NCBI RefSeq assembly: GCF_014596915.1
Contig: NZ_JACVWU010000004.1
Location: 62,001-126,000 of the forward strand
From: Streptomyces sp. TRM68416
GTDB taxonomy: Bacteria > Actinomycetota > Actinomycetes > Streptomycetales > Streptomycetaceae
Length of the DNA: 64,000 nt
Reading direction: 5' to 3'
Below, in pieces: positions 24,165-33,559 of the stretch (its first letter is position 1; each line of letters opens with the position of its first letter). A program made the position numbers and the translations under genes. The notes under the pieces are model-generated. The model was given only the letters and a program-made list of their open reading frames with translations. It did not search any database and was not told where the DNA came from.

Positions 24165-26204
24165 ATGTACGAGTTGATCAAGGGTGCCAACGTAGGTCTG
24201 GCGGCCCTCAGTGAAAGCGTCGACTCCGTGATCGTGAGTCTGGACTGGACCAGCCCGACGGGTGAGGGCGACGCGGATGTCTCCGTTCTGCTGCTGGGCG
24301 CAAACGGAAAGGTGCGCAGCGACGCCGACTTCTACTTCTACAACAATCCGGTCGCCTCGGACGGGAGCGTGCAGCTTCTGGGCAAGACACCCACGGGGAG
24401 CGGCAACAAGGACCGGATCGGCTTCGACCTGACCGCGATCCCGGATGACATCGATCGGATCGTGGTGTCCGCGAGCCGGTACGGCGGAGCCCACTTCGGG
24501 GAACTGGACGATCTGCAGCTGACGTTGGCCGACGGCTCCGGCGAGAGTCTGCTCCGATTCGTGATCGAGGAGGCCGGCCCGGTGAGCGCCTTCATCTTCG
24601 GTGAGCTCTACCGGCGCGGCGGAGAGTGGAAGCTACGGGCCGTCGGACAGGGCTACGACGCCGGACTGGCGGGCCTGGCAACGGACTTCGGCGTCGACAT
24701 CGATGACGACGAGGCTGTCGAGGAGGCGCTGGACGACGCGGTCGGCGAAGCGCAGACGGATACGACCGGCCCCAAGCCCGCCGCCGATGGCGAACCGCAA
24801 GCGATCCTGCAGGCCATCCCCGCGCCCCGGCAACCCGAGGCAGACGCCGAACCGAGGAAGCCGCGCGCACGGCCCCGCACCGCAAGGAAGAAGGTCACCC
24901 TGCCCAAGGTCGTCAAGAAGTCCTTGGCGGAGAACGAGTCCTGGAAGGGAGCCAGGCTCTTTCCGGTCTCCGCGCTCAAGAGCGACCGGGACCGAGAAAT
25001 GCGGGCCACCTCGGTGCTGTTGTCGGTGATGACGCAGATCCCGGAGTTCGGCCGGAGACTCACCGCCGCGTTCGGAGCGCCCGCGGGCCGCATGGAGACG
25101 TTCATCGAGGTCTCACTGCCGCATGGCGACAGCCCACGACGCCCTGACGGTGTGATCCGCGTCGAGCGGGCCGGCAAACTGTGGACGGCGCTGGTGGAGA
25201 CCAAAACGAACGGGAACGCCCTCAAGGCCGAACAGGTGCAGGCGTACATGGACATCGCCGCACGCCGTGGCTACGAGGCGGTCATCACCCTGTCGAACGA
25301 CGTCGCGCTGGAAGGCAGCCCGCTGGTCGACGTCAGGATCGACGGACGGCGCAAGCACAAGGTGGCTCTCTGGCATCTGTCCTGGGCCGAAGTGGCCCAT
25401 CAGGCCCAGATGCTGATCCGGCACGAGGGTGTGGGCAACATGGCACACGCCTGGCTGCTCCAGGAGCTGCTGCATTACCTCCAGCACGAGAACTCCGGTT
25501 GCCATGGCTTCCAGAACATGGGTGCGGCCTGGGTCCCCGTGCGCAACGGAATCGACGACGAAACCCTGTGCCAGGGAGATCCACGGGCTCTTGAGGTGGT
25601 GGAGAGCTGGGAGCGGCTCGTCCGCCAGGTCTGTCTCAGGCTCGGCGGCGAACTCGGGAACAAGGTGCTGCCCGTCCAGCGCGCGAAGCGCGGAACCGAC
25701 CCTGGGGCCCGCCGAACCCGCCTTGCCGACCAGCTCTGCCTCGAAGGGAGACTCCAGGCCGAGCTGCGCATCGAGGGCACACCCGGCGTTCTCGCGATCA
25801 CAGCAGACCTTCGTACGGGCAAACTCCGCACCTCCATCCAGATTCCAACGCCCGAGCAGGGCTATCCCCTCACCTGGGCCAAACAGCTCGTCCGACGCCT
25901 TGCGGAGGCACCCGCCGACCTCCACGTCGAGACGCTGGTGGAGGGCGAGGCAGGAGGCCCACGGGGCACACTGGAACGGCTGCGCCCGGAGCCGGCGGAC
26001 ATGCTGCCGAAAAACGGCACACAGATCACCGGTTTCCGTCTGTCTCTCTTCAAGGGCATGGGCAGCAGCCGTGGCAACGCCGAGTCCGGCTTCATCCGCA
26101 GTGTCGATGAAGCCGTGCACCGGTTCTACGCCACAGTGGTGGCTCACCTGGATCGCCCGGGACCTCGACGGGCACAGTCCGCAGAACGATCGGCCACGGT
26201 TTGA
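24165..26204 (+). CDS. TerD-domain protein fused to a PD-(D/E)XK nuclease-like domain
   Basis: 679 residues. Residues 1-185 are a TerD domain: IKGANVGLAALSESVDSVIVSLDW, DADVSVLLLGANGKVRSDADFYFYNNP and IDRIVVSAS. The Ca-binding acidic loop and FGELYRRGGEWKLRAVGQGY end are intact. An acidic/Pro-rich linker (190-255) leads to KKVTLPKVVKKSLAENESWKGARLFP. Then comes a restriction-like core in which D328 (RRPDGVI), E345 and K347 (LVETKTNG) form a D-x16-E-x-K signature, followed by KAEQVQAYMDIAARRGYEAVITLSND. The rest (about 370-660) is unassigned and contains WHLSWAEV. ATG 24165 has AGGGG upstream. TerD proteins respond to tellurite, DNA damage or phage stress; the fusion suggests a stress-gated nuclease. 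Confidence 0.82.
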   Translation: MYELIKGANVGLAALSESVDSVIVSLDWTSPTGEGDADVSVLLLGANGKVRSDADFYFYNNPVASDGSVQLLGKTPTGSGNKDRIGFDLTAIPDDIDRIVVSASRYGGAHFGELDDLQLTLADGSGESLLRFVIEEAGPVSAFIFGELYRRGGEWKLRAVGQGYDAGLAGLATDFGVDIDDDEAVEEALDDAVGEAQTDTTGPKPAADGEPQAILQAIPAPRQPEADAEPRKPRARPRTARKKVTLPKVVKKSLAENESWKGARLFPVSALKSDRDREMRATSVLLSVMTQIPEFGRRLTAAFGAPAGRMETFIEVSLPHGDSPRRPDGVIRVERAGKLWTALVETKTNGNALKAEQVQAYMDIAARRGYEAVITLSNDVALEGSPLVDVRIDGRRKHKVALWHLSWAEVAHQAQMLIRHEGVGNMAHAWLLQELLHYLQHENSGCHGFQNMGAAWVPVRNGIDDETLCQGDPRALEVVESWERLVRQVCLRLGGELGNKVLPVQRAKRGTDPGARRTRLADQLCLEGRLQAELRIEGTPGVLAITADLRTGKLRTSIQIPTPEQGYPLTWAKQLVRRLAEAPADLHVETLVEGEAGGPRGTLERLRPEPADMLPKNGTQITGFRLSLFKGMGSSRGNAESGFIRSVDEAVHRFYATVVAHLDRPGPRRAQSAERSATV

Positions 26205-26890
26205 CGCAGACTTGGGGCACGGGGCGGCCGTCCTGATCAAGAGCACGGTGATATCCGTCCCGTAGCCCCCGGAGGAGCGCCGCTGATCTATCGGCTCTCC
26301 GGCGACGAGCGGCAGAGCAAGCGAGTGCCGGACTGGACGCTATACACCCAGACAACAAACCGGTGTTGACCGTGATTGCCCGCCCTTACAGGCACGCGCC
26401 CGTCCTCCTCGACCGCGCACACCGGATCGTCATCGCGCAGGAGGCATACGACTTTCCCCGGGGCGAACTCCCCCTAACCAGCGCCGCTGGGGGCACGGCG
26501 ACCGGCTTGACGTCGCGCAGCGCCCTGCTCATCCGCTTCCTCGACCAGCTCCATCACTGTCTGAAGACCCGGCAGCAGTTCGACGAGCAGCGCGCCTGCA
26601 CACCGCTGGCCGGGAGGTCCTGCAGGCGGGGCGGCCGATGTTCACCGCGGTGACCGTGGCGCCGTCGAGTCCGCCCTCGGCTTCTCCTCAGAAAAGCCTC
26701 AGAGTTCCACCAAGCCACGACGCGGAGGGGGAGCGACGATCGAACGGTCCCGGTCCGTCCGGCCCTGGGGCCGAGTCGGAGCGACACGCGTCGGCAGGTC
26801 CGGTGCCGACGCCAGAGCGTTGTCAGTCCGCTCAGTGCCTCCGGCCGTACCGATCGGCGCAACAAACAGATACCGAGATACGGAGGCGCC
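26205..26890. other. Gene-poor stretch (686 bp)
   Basis: No frame has a convincing start, ribosome site and codon bias together. The best plus-strand candidate (26363-26653) shows no recognisable motifs beyond a PYRHAP segment. It may hold decayed coding sequence and the promoter of the CoA ligase. A GGAGGCGCC site directly precedes GTG 26891. Confidence 0.5.
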
Positions 26891-28471
26891 GTGATCTTCA
26901 GGAGCAAGTACCCGGATGTCGCCGTCGTCGATCGTCCTGTCCATGAGTGGGTGCTCGGTGAAGCCTCGGGGCGCGGTGCCCGGCCGGCCATGGTGGACGT
27001 GTCCAGTGGGCGAACGGTGACGTACGGCGAACTGGCCGCGCTGGTCCGCAGGCTCGCGGCGGGCCTCGCCGCCGAGGGGATCGCCAAGGGGGACGTGGTC
27101 GCGCTGCACTCGCCGAACACCGTCCTGTTCCCCGTGGTCCTCTACGCGGTCACCGCCGCGGGCGGCACGGTGACCACACTGTCGCCGCTGGCCACGCCCA
27201 CCGAGATCGCCAAGCAGCTGATCGATGCCGAAGCGCGGCTGATGGTGAGCGTGTCGCCGCTGGTCGAGACGGCGCGGGCCGCGGTCGAGCTGGTCCGGCG
27301 GCAGACGGGCAGGGACATGGAGATCCTGGTCTGTGACAGTGCGGACGGTCATCGATCGGTGCTCGCGTTGCTGAACGACGGACCCGTGCCGCCGTTCTCC
27401 ACCGATCCGGCCGTGGACGTCGCCGTGCTGCCCTATTCGAGTGGCACCACGGGCGTACCCAAGGGCGTGATGCTGACCCACCGTAACCTGTGCACCAATC
27501 TCGAACAGCTGAACAGGCTGCATCGGGTCGACGAGAACGACCGTGTCATCGCGATCCTGCCCTTCTTCCACGTCTTCGGTCTGACCGCTCTGGTCAACAA
27601 TGCGCTGCACCGTGGCGCGACCGTGTACGTCCACGCCCGGTTCGATCTCGACGCGTTCCTGACCAGCCTGGAGCGCGACCGCATCACCCACGCCTACGTC
27701 GCCCCGCCGGTGATGCTCGCGCTGGCCAAGCACCCCGCGGTCGGGAGACTGGACCTGTCGCACCTGCGGCGCGTCATCTGCGCGGCGGCGCCGCTCGACG
27801 CCGGACTGCAGGCGGCGGTGGCCGACCGGCTGGGCGTGGAGGTCGGGCAGGCGTACGGCATGACCGAGCTGTCCCCGGCCTCACACATCCATGCCGACGG
27901 CAACCGGGACGAGCCCGTCGCGTGCGTGGGTCATCTGCTCCCGTCGACGCAGGCACGTCTGGTCGATTCCGCCACCGGTCAGGACGTGGCGGAGGGCGAG
28001 CCGGGCGAGGTGTGGATCCGAGGGCCGCAGGTCATGAAGGGCTACTTCGGACGGCCGGAGGACACCGACGCGACCGTCGATGCCGACGGCTGGCTGCACA
28101 CCGGTGACGTCGGCCGGGTCGACGAGGACGGGAACTGGTTCATCGTCGACCGGGTCAAGGAACTCATCAAGTACAAGGGCTATCAGGTGGCGCCGGCCGA
28201 GCTCGAAGCCATCCTGGTGCGGCATCCCGGTATCGCCGACGCGGCCGTGATCGGCGTCAGTGACGAGGAGGGCAACGAGATACCCAAGGCGTTCGTGGTG
28301 CCCATGACCGGGGTGCCGATATCCGCCGCCGAGGTGATGGCCCACGTCGAGGGCGAGGTCGCCCCGTACAAGAGGATCCGCCGGGTCGAGTTCATCGAGG
28401 CCGTACCGAAGGCGGCCTCCGGGAAGATCCTGCGGCGCCGACTGCGGGAGCGGGAGCGGGCGCGTTCCTGA
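26891..28471 (+). CDS. 4-coumarate:CoA-ligase-like acyl-CoA synthetase
   Basis: 526 residues of the ANL superfamily. YSSGTTGVPKGVMLTHRN is the phosphate-binding P-loop (about residue 185). ILPFFHVFGLT, GQAYGMTELSP (adenine site), GWLHTGDVGRVDEDG (A8 hinge) and PKAASGKILRRRLR (catalytic Lys) are all intact. It activates an aromatic or fatty carboxylate as adenylate and then CoA thioester; the substrate is not predictable. GTG start 26891 with GGAGG. It stands upstream of a winged-helix/hydrolase gene in the same direction (88-bp gap) and may be regulated with it. Confidence 0.93.
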   Translation: MIFRSKYPDVAVVDRPVHEWVLGEASGRGARPAMVDVSSGRTVTYGELAALVRRLAAGLAAEGIAKGDVVALHSPNTVLFPVVLYAVTAAGGTVTTLSPLATPTEIAKQLIDAEARLMVSVSPLVETARAAVELVRRQTGRDMEILVCDSADGHRSVLALLNDGPVPPFSTDPAVDVAVLPYSSGTTGVPKGVMLTHRNLCTNLEQLNRLHRVDENDRVIAILPFFHVFGLTALVNNALHRGATVYVHARFDLDAFLTSLERDRITHAYVAPPVMLALAKHPAVGRLDLSHLRRVICAAAPLDAGLQAAVADRLGVEVGQAYGMTELSPASHIHADGNRDEPVACVGHLLPSTQARLVDSATGQDVAEGEPGEVWIRGPQVMKGYFGRPEDTDATVDADGWLHTGDVGRVDEDGNWFIVDRVKELIKYKGYQVAPAELEAILVRHPGIADAAVIGVSDEEGNEIPKAFVVPMTGVPISAAEVMAHVEGEVAPYKRIRRVEFIEAVPKAASGKILRRRLRERERARS

Positions 28472-28559
28472 GCGGTGCCCGAGTTCGCGGGCCCGACGCT
28501 CGGGGGATGGGGCGGGAACCCAACTCCCCGGGTATGAATGGACGTTGTAAAGTTTTCGT

Positions 28560-29780
28560 GTGGACAGCGCGGTGTACCGATTCGGGCAGTACGCGTTGGA
28601 TGCGGACCGCCGCCGACTCAGCCATGACGGGCAGCGGGTCGATGTCGAGCCCCAGGCGCTGGAACTCCTGTGCCACCTGGTCGAGCACCGCGGCCGCGTG
28701 GTGCCGGAAGACGAGCTGTGCGACAGGGTGGGGCACGGGCACGCGGTCAGCGGGGCCGCACTCGCCGCCGTACTACGGACGGCCCGTCTCGCGATCGGTG
28801 ACAGCGACACACGACAGCGGCTGATTCGTGCCGTGCGCCCACACGGCTATCGGTTCGTCGCGCAGACGACGGTGGTCTCCACCGCCCCGGCCGCCCCTCT
28901 CCCGGCCCTCGGGGGCCCGGCAGAGGCGGACGCGGACCACGAGGTCATCCGTTTCTGCCGGTCCGCCGACGGCACCCGCATCGCCTACGCGCTCACCGGC
29001 AAGGGTCCGCCCCTGGTGAAGACCGCCAACTGGCTGACCCACCTCGACCTCGACCGGACCAACCCGATGTGGACGCACTGGTTCGACGGTCTCACCCGCG
29101 GCCGGCAGCTCATCCGCTACGACGAGCGGGGCTGCGGCCTCTCCTCGTGGGACATGGGCAGCTTCACGCTCGACGACCTGGTCGCCGACCTCGATGCCGT
29201 GGCCGATGCCGTCGGCCTCGACCGCTTCCCTCTGCTCGGAGTGTCACAGGGCGGCGCGGTGGCGGTCGCCTACGCCGCGCTTCGCCCCGAACGGGTCAGT
29301 CATCTGATCCTCACCTCCGCCTATGCCCGTGGGCAGTTGACCCGTGCGGGCAGCAACGCCGAGCGCGATGCCGCCGAGGTCGACCTCGACATCGCCCGCG
29401 CCGGATGGCGTTCGCAGGACAGCAGCAGCAGCTTCCTGCGCTACTTCGCCTCCCAGTTCCTCGCCGACGCCACTCCTGCGGAGTGGGACGCGTTCGCCGC
29501 GTACCAGCGGCAGACGACCTCGCCCGCCAACGGCCTGCGCTTCCTGGAGGAGTTCACCCGCATCGACGTCTCGGGCGTCGCTCACGAGGTGACCTGCCCC
29601 ACGCTGATCATCCACTCCCGCGACGACGCGCGAGCCCCCGTCGCGCAGGCCCTGGAACTGGCCACGCTCATCCCCGACAGCCGGCTGGTTCTGCTCGAAG
29701 GCCGCAACCACCTGTTCACCGCCGACGACCCGGCCTGGCCCACCTTCCTCACCCACCTCTACAACTTCCTCTCCGAGTAG
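28560..29780 (+). CDS. Winged-helix DNA-binding domain fused to an alpha/beta hydrolase (copy 1)
   Basis: 406 residues. Residues 5-100 form an OmpR/PhoB-type winged helix: YRFGQYALDADRRRL, VDVEPQALELLCHLVEHRGRVV and DTRQRLIRAVRPHGYRFV. Residues about 125-405 are an alpha/beta hydrolase: RFCRSADGTRIAYALTGKGP, LIRYDERGCGLSSWD, PLLGVSQGGAVAVAYA (nucleophile Ser in G-x-S-x-G), CPTLIIHSRDD (Asp) and GRNHLFTADDP (His). A single-chain regulator that may hydrolyse or bind its own ligand. Start GTG 28560; no clear ribosome site precedes it (AT-rich GTTGTAAAGTTTTC). A close paralogue lies inverted at 31083-32315. Confidence 0.85.
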   Translation: MDSAVYRFGQYALDADRRRLSHDGQRVDVEPQALELLCHLVEHRGRVVPEDELCDRVGHGHAVSGAALAAVLRTARLAIGDSDTRQRLIRAVRPHGYRFVAQTTVVSTAPAAPLPALGGPAEADADHEVIRFCRSADGTRIAYALTGKGPPLVKTANWLTHLDLDRTNPMWTHWFDGLTRGRQLIRYDERGCGLSSWDMGSFTLDDLVADLDAVADAVGLDRFPLLGVSQGGAVAVAYAALRPERVSHLILTSAYARGQLTRAGSNAERDAAEVDLDIARAGWRSQDSSSSFLRYFASQFLADATPAEWDAFAAYQRQTTSPANGLRFLEEFTRIDVSGVAHEVTCPTLIIHSRDDARAPVAQALELATLIPDSRLVLLEGRNHLFTADDPAWPTFLTHLYNFLSE

Positions 29781-30106
29781 TCCGCCCCGGCAGACGGAAC
29801 GACTGCGACGACGGGAGGGCCCCGCGGGGCACGGTGCACAGCCGTGGCGGCCGGGCAAACGCACCTGCGCTGCCACAGCCGATGCGGCTTGGCCGTGGCG
29901 GCACCGGGAGGACATGAGCGACGGGCGAGGGCCCACCGGCACAGCCTCGGCCGGTGGACCCGCGACGGCTGACAGGAGTAGACGCACCTCGTGTGTCCTG
30001 GTTCCCCCGTGTTGTTCTGACCGGACGTCCGTGAAGTCGTCAGCCGACTTCACGCACGTCGACGGTCCCGTCGGGCCACCCGCCGGCCTGCGGAAACGGT
30101 GTACGA
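29781..30106. other. Intergenic region between convergent genes (326 bp)
   Basis: Separates the convergent hydrolase fusion and the small secreted-protein gene. No coding frame stands out. GAAGTCGTCAGCCGACTTC (30032-30050) is a perfect dyad with 8-bp arms around CAG and could terminate transcription. Confidence 0.5.
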
Positions 30107-30571
30107 CTAGCCGATGACGATGTCGCAGTCGGCCGTCCCGCGGGCGGCGATGGTGGCGAAGTCCGCCTGGACGAAGGGGTCGTACGCCGCCGCGGTGAGG
30201 GTGCGGGTCGACTTGCGGGGCACCCACTTCTTGCCCGTCGAGTGCCTGACGTCCGACGCGTCCCACGACAGGTCACAGACCCAGTGGACGTTGCGGCCCG
30301 CGGGCCGCGGGTTGGTCGCGTTCGCGTCGATCCTCCAGTTGCCGTCCGCGTTCACGGTGAACGTGATGTTCCCCCGCACCTTGTGGCTGCTGTCGCTCGT
30401 CTTGAACTGGACGGACATGCCGTCCGCCGCGACGTGCTTGGTGGTGGCGTTGGCGTGTGCGGGAACCGTTCCCAGCAGCAGGGAGCCCAGCCCCGCCCCC
30501 GTCGCGATCAGCAGCGCCAGCCCCCGCCGAGTCCGGGCCTGACCGGACGTCCTGGTGTTGTCGAGTCGCAT
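30107..30571 (-). CDS. Small secreted protein of unknown function
   Basis: 154 residues. A signal peptide runs through RRGLALLIATGAGLGSLLLGTVPAHA. The mature part is a compact beta-rich domain with ITFTVNADGNWRIDANATNPRPAGRNVHWVCDLSWD and a second Cys in TADCDIVIG, probably one disulfide. No known family is recognised. GAAGGAC lies upstream of ATG 30571. It sits between the two inverted winged-helix/hydrolase genes, whose ligand or target it might concern (inference only). Confidence 0.75.
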   Translation of the reverse strand: MRLDNTRTSGQARTRRGLALLIATGAGLGSLLLGTVPAHANATTKHVAADGMSVQFKTSDSSHKVRGNITFTVNADGNWRIDANATNPRPAGRNVHWVCDLSWDASDVRHSTGKKWVPRKSTRTLTAAAYDPFVQADFATIAARGTADCDIVIG

Positions 30572-31048
30572 CTTCGTGTCCTTCTCTCGCGTTGTCCTGC
30601 GTCTGAGGTGAGTGCCGGCCTGGGAGAGATGCCTTCACGACTGCCCCTCCGCCCGGCACAGTTCAAGCATCGGGCTCGTCGACGGCCAAGACTTGGTGGA
30701 CGTCTGAGGCTCGCATGAGGGCGGGCTGAGGAAGGGCTGAGGGGCTGGCGCTCAGTCGGTGAGCCGGGTTGACGGGGAGCGGGTGCGTTCGCCGGGACCG
30801 GTGGACCGGACGCAGACGGCGGCGTGCGAGGCCGGCGAAATGAGGCCCACGGGCTGGTCGGCACATGGTGCCGCAGCCGTCCGCAGGTTGCCGACAGCCT
30901 GCCCGGGGAATCGAGCCGGGTAACTCCGGGGGCCTCCGGGGGCGGCCCACGTACGGCGCGGGCAGACTCGAAAGACGCCGTCATCGAGGAAGAACACGGC
31001 CGCCGATCCCACGGCCCGCAGATGGCCGATCGGTCCCCCAGCCCCGCG
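30572..31048. other. Intergenic region (477 bp)
   Basis: Contains the promoter of the small secreted-protein gene at its left end. I see no coding frame with acceptable codon bias, no tRNA and no strong dyads until the terminator at 31049. Confidence 0.45.
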
Positions 31049-31076
31049 ACTCCTCAGCTCTCGGCTGCTGAGGAGT
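31049..31076 (-). terminator. Terminator of the inverted winged-helix/hydrolase gene
   Basis: ACTCCTCAGC and GCTGAGGAGT form a perfect 10-bp stem with an 8-nt loop, 6 bp past the stop codon of the minus-strand gene at 31083. Confidence 0.7.
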
Positions 31077-31082
31077 GGTGGC

Positions 31083-32315
31083 TCACTCGGTCAGGAAGGC
31101 ATCGACGTGCGACAGGAACTCGTCCCAGGCCGGTTCGTGCTCGGTGAGCAGATGACTGCGGCTCTTGAGCAGGACCAGTCGGCTGTCGGGAATGAGCGCG
31201 GCCAGTTCATTGGCCTGGGAGACCGGTACCCGCTCGTCGTCGCGGGAGTGGAGGATCAGCGTCGGACAGACCACCCTGTGGGCGATGTCGGACACGTCGA
31301 TCCGGGCGAACTCCTCAAGGAATCGAACCCCGTTGGACGGCGAGGTCGTGCGCCGCTGAAAGGCGCTGAACTCGTCCCAGTTCTCCGGTGTGTCATCGGG
31401 CAGGAACTGGGAGGCGAAGACCCGCAGAAACCGGGGGTCCTGATGCATCCATCCCACCCGGGCCACATCCAGGTCGAGGGCCGCATCGGCGTCTTCGGCC
31501 TCGCTTCGGGCCCGGACCTGCCGCCCCCGGGCGTAGGCCCCGGCGAGGATCAGCCGGCTGACCCGCTCCGGATGGCGTACGGCATAGGCCACCGCCACCG
31601 CGCCGCCCTGCGACACCCCGAGCAGAGGGAACCTGTCGAGCCTCACGGCCTCGACCACGGTCTCCAGATCGTCGACCCAGTCCTCGAACGTGAAGCGCGG
31701 CACCACCCAGTCGGAGAGGCCGCACCCGCGCTCGTCGTAGCGGATCAGCCGGTGGTTTCGGGCGAGCCCGCGCAGCCAGTGCGACCACACCGGAGTCGTC
31801 CACTCCAGGTCGAGATGGGACATCCAGTTGGCCGCCTTGAGCAGGGGCGGGCCCGAGCCGACGGCGGCATAGGCGATGCGCGTGCCGTCACCGGCCCTGC
31901 AGAACCGGATGGTCTGACGGTCGGCACCGCTCGGCCCGTCGGCTGTCGTCCCGACGACTCCGGTTCCCCGGTCGGTACTCGCGGGCGTGGCGTCACCGAC
32001 GGTTGTCACCGGCGCCACGAACTGACAGCCCCGCCGGTGCACGGTACGGATCAGCTGCTGTCGGCTGCCGGTGTCGCCCACGGCCAGACGCGCAGTCCGC
32101 AGCGCCGTGGTGAGGGCGGCCTCGCTCACGAAGCGGTCACCCCACACCTCGTCGAGCAACTCGCTCTTCGGAACCACCCGGTCCCGGTGCTGGACCAGGT
32201 GGCACAGCAGGTCCAGGGCCCGGGGCTCGACGTGGACCGGCTCGCCGGTCCGACGGAGCTGCCGCCGAGAGAGATCCAGCTCGAACTCTCCGAAGCGATA
32301 CTTGTCCCCCTTCAC
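31083..32315 (-). CDS. Winged-helix DNA-binding domain fused to an alpha/beta hydrolase (copy 2)
   Basis: 410 residues from GTG 32315, chosen because it aligns with the first residue of the paralogue at 28560; an in-frame GTG at 32351 would add 12 residues. Winged helix: YRFGEFELDLSRRQLRRTGEPVHVEPRALDLLCHLVQHRDRVV...LIRTVHRRGCQFV. Hydrolase: RFCRAGDGTRIAYAAVGSGPP, LIRYDERGCGLSDW, PLLGVSQGGAVAVAYA (Ser), CPTLILHSRDDERVP (Asp) and SRSHLLTEHEP (His). The two copies match closely throughout and lie in opposite orientation around the small secreted-protein gene, suggesting duplication within the island. Confidence 0.85.
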   Translation of the reverse strand: MKGDKYRFGEFELDLSRRQLRRTGEPVHVEPRALDLLCHLVQHRDRVVPKSELLDEVWGDRFVSEAALTTALRTARLAVGDTGSRQQLIRTVHRRGCQFVAPVTTVGDATPASTDRGTGVVGTTADGPSGADRQTIRFCRAGDGTRIAYAAVGSGPPLLKAANWMSHLDLEWTTPVWSHWLRGLARNHRLIRYDERGCGLSDWVVPRFTFEDWVDDLETVVEAVRLDRFPLLGVSQGGAVAVAYAVRHPERVSRLILAGAYARGRQVRARSEAEDADAALDLDVARVGWMHQDPRFLRVFASQFLPDDTPENWDEFSAFQRRTTSPSNGVRFLEEFARIDVSDIAHRVVCPTLILHSRDDERVPVSQANELAALIPDSRLVLLKSRSHLLTEHEPAWDEFLSHVDAFLTE

Positions 32316-32584
32316 CTTCGCAGCGTACAACTCCTGTCTGTAGGCGTACACATGAGCGATATTCGGGTATGTCCGTCATGGTGGTCGCGCAGGTCCGAGC
32401 CGTTGCAGGTAGCGGATTCGTGCCTGGTGCGGGGTCAGGTATCCGATGGCCGAACGGATCCGGTCGGTCCCGGTTGCAACATTGCACGATCCATCCGAAT
32501 ACGTCCTGCCGGGCTTGCGCCGAAACATGAGCCGGCCCGCCCGACACTCTGCCGGATGTCCAACTAGGCCAAAGGTGGCCGGAA

Positions 32585-32770
32585 TTGGTCCGAGGTGTGT
32601 TGCGGGACGGCCAGCGGGTTGGATGTGACGATGCGTCCCGCGCCACCATCGCCACCCAACTCCTCAACGCACGCGAGCCGTTAACCCTAAACGACCTGCA
32701 GCAACGGCTCGGCCACAAACTCTCCTTCGTCCCGCTCACCCATCTCCGGGGCACCATCGCGCCTCAGAAG
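32585..32770 (+). pseudogene. Tyrosine-recombinase (integrase) C-terminal remnant
   Basis: The frame encodes SRATIATQLLNAREPLTLNDLQQRLGHKLSFVPLTH, which matches the C-terminal catalytic region of tyrosine recombinases: the R-H-x-x-A-T-x-L-L-N-A...LGH pattern, with the first RH degenerated to RAT. Neither the N-terminal domains nor the catalytic Tyr follow, so this is a fragment. It supports integrase-mediated origin of this part of the island. The rest of 32352-32882 shows nothing recognisable. Confidence 0.6.
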
Positions 32771-32882
32771 GAATCACCCACGGAATGGCACCCCTCCGGC
32801 AATAGGTGCCCGGGGCGCCTACGACCACGTGGCGCGAGGCAACGCGTTCGTAAGTGGATCCGATCCCCCCAAGCGGCCGACC

Positions 32883-33371
32883 CTACGAGAGTTCCTTACG
32901 CATCAACGTGCACATCGTTTCGTAGCGGCGCACCGATCCGTCCGGAGCTTGCTCGTCCCACGAGTCAGGCTGACGGTCGTATGCGACATAGCCCAGTCGT
33001 TCGTACAGCGCCCGAGCCCGGGGGTTGTTCTCCTCCACGCCGAGCTCGGCCTGCCGCAGGCCGCGGTTCCTGATCCGAAGCTCCGCGGCTGCGACAAGGA
33101 AGGTGCCGATCCCGCACGACCGCAAGGCCGGATGGACTGCCAGCTGCCACAGAGTGCCAACACCCTCCTTGGCCCGGTAGTCGACGCCACCCTTCGCAAC
33201 GGGAATGTCCGTCGCAGGGCAGACCGCAAGGTAGTCGACCTCGCCGAGCCGGGCACGCTCCAACTGCGTCGCGACGCCGGCCAAGTGGAGTTCGGACCCC
33301 GCCCACCCGCACGACACGAGGTCCGCGTGCACGAAATCGCGTGCCGACAGATTCAACACAACGTTGGTCAT
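32883..33371 (-). CDS. GNAT family N-acetyltransferase
   Basis: 162 residues from ATG 33371, with GGAGG eight bases upstream. VGTLWQLAVHPALRSCGIGTFLVAAAELRIRNRGLRQAELGVEENNPRARALYERLGYV carries the Q/R-x-x-G-x-G/A acetyl-CoA loop (RSCGIGT) and the N-x-x-A-x-x-L-Y helix. Substrate unknown. It lies directly inside an att copy (33560-33638), so it was the terminal gene of one inserted element. Confidence 0.88.
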   Translation of the reverse strand: MTNVVLNLSARDFVHADLVSCGWAGSELHLAGVATQLERARLGEVDYLAVCPATDIPVAKGGVDYRAKEGVGTLWQLAVHPALRSCGIGTFLVAAAELRIRNRGLRQAELGVEENNPRARALYERLGYVAYDRQPDSWDEQAPDGSVRRYETMCTLMRKELS

Positions 33372-33559
33372 CTTCACCGCCTCCGACCAGCCAGCATCCA
33401 TACCGGTCACACGGGACGCAACGCCGTTTCCTCCCTCCCCCGACAGCCCACCAGAACGGTCGCAATGCTGTCTCGATTCCCAACAACATGCCCCGGGGCG
33501 GCCGCAAAGCCTTCTGCCACGAATCTGGCACGCGGCGAGTGATCACCGCACACAGCAAC

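Noticed and set aside
26363..26653. Possible small gene starting LTVIARPYRHAP
   Set aside because: The opening looked like a NUDIX or phosphorylase segment, but no catalytic motif follows and codon bias decays; left as unassigned sequence.
32352..32584. Extension of the integrase remnant to a full gene
   Set aside because: No N-terminal SAM-like or core-binding motifs are found upstream in any frame.
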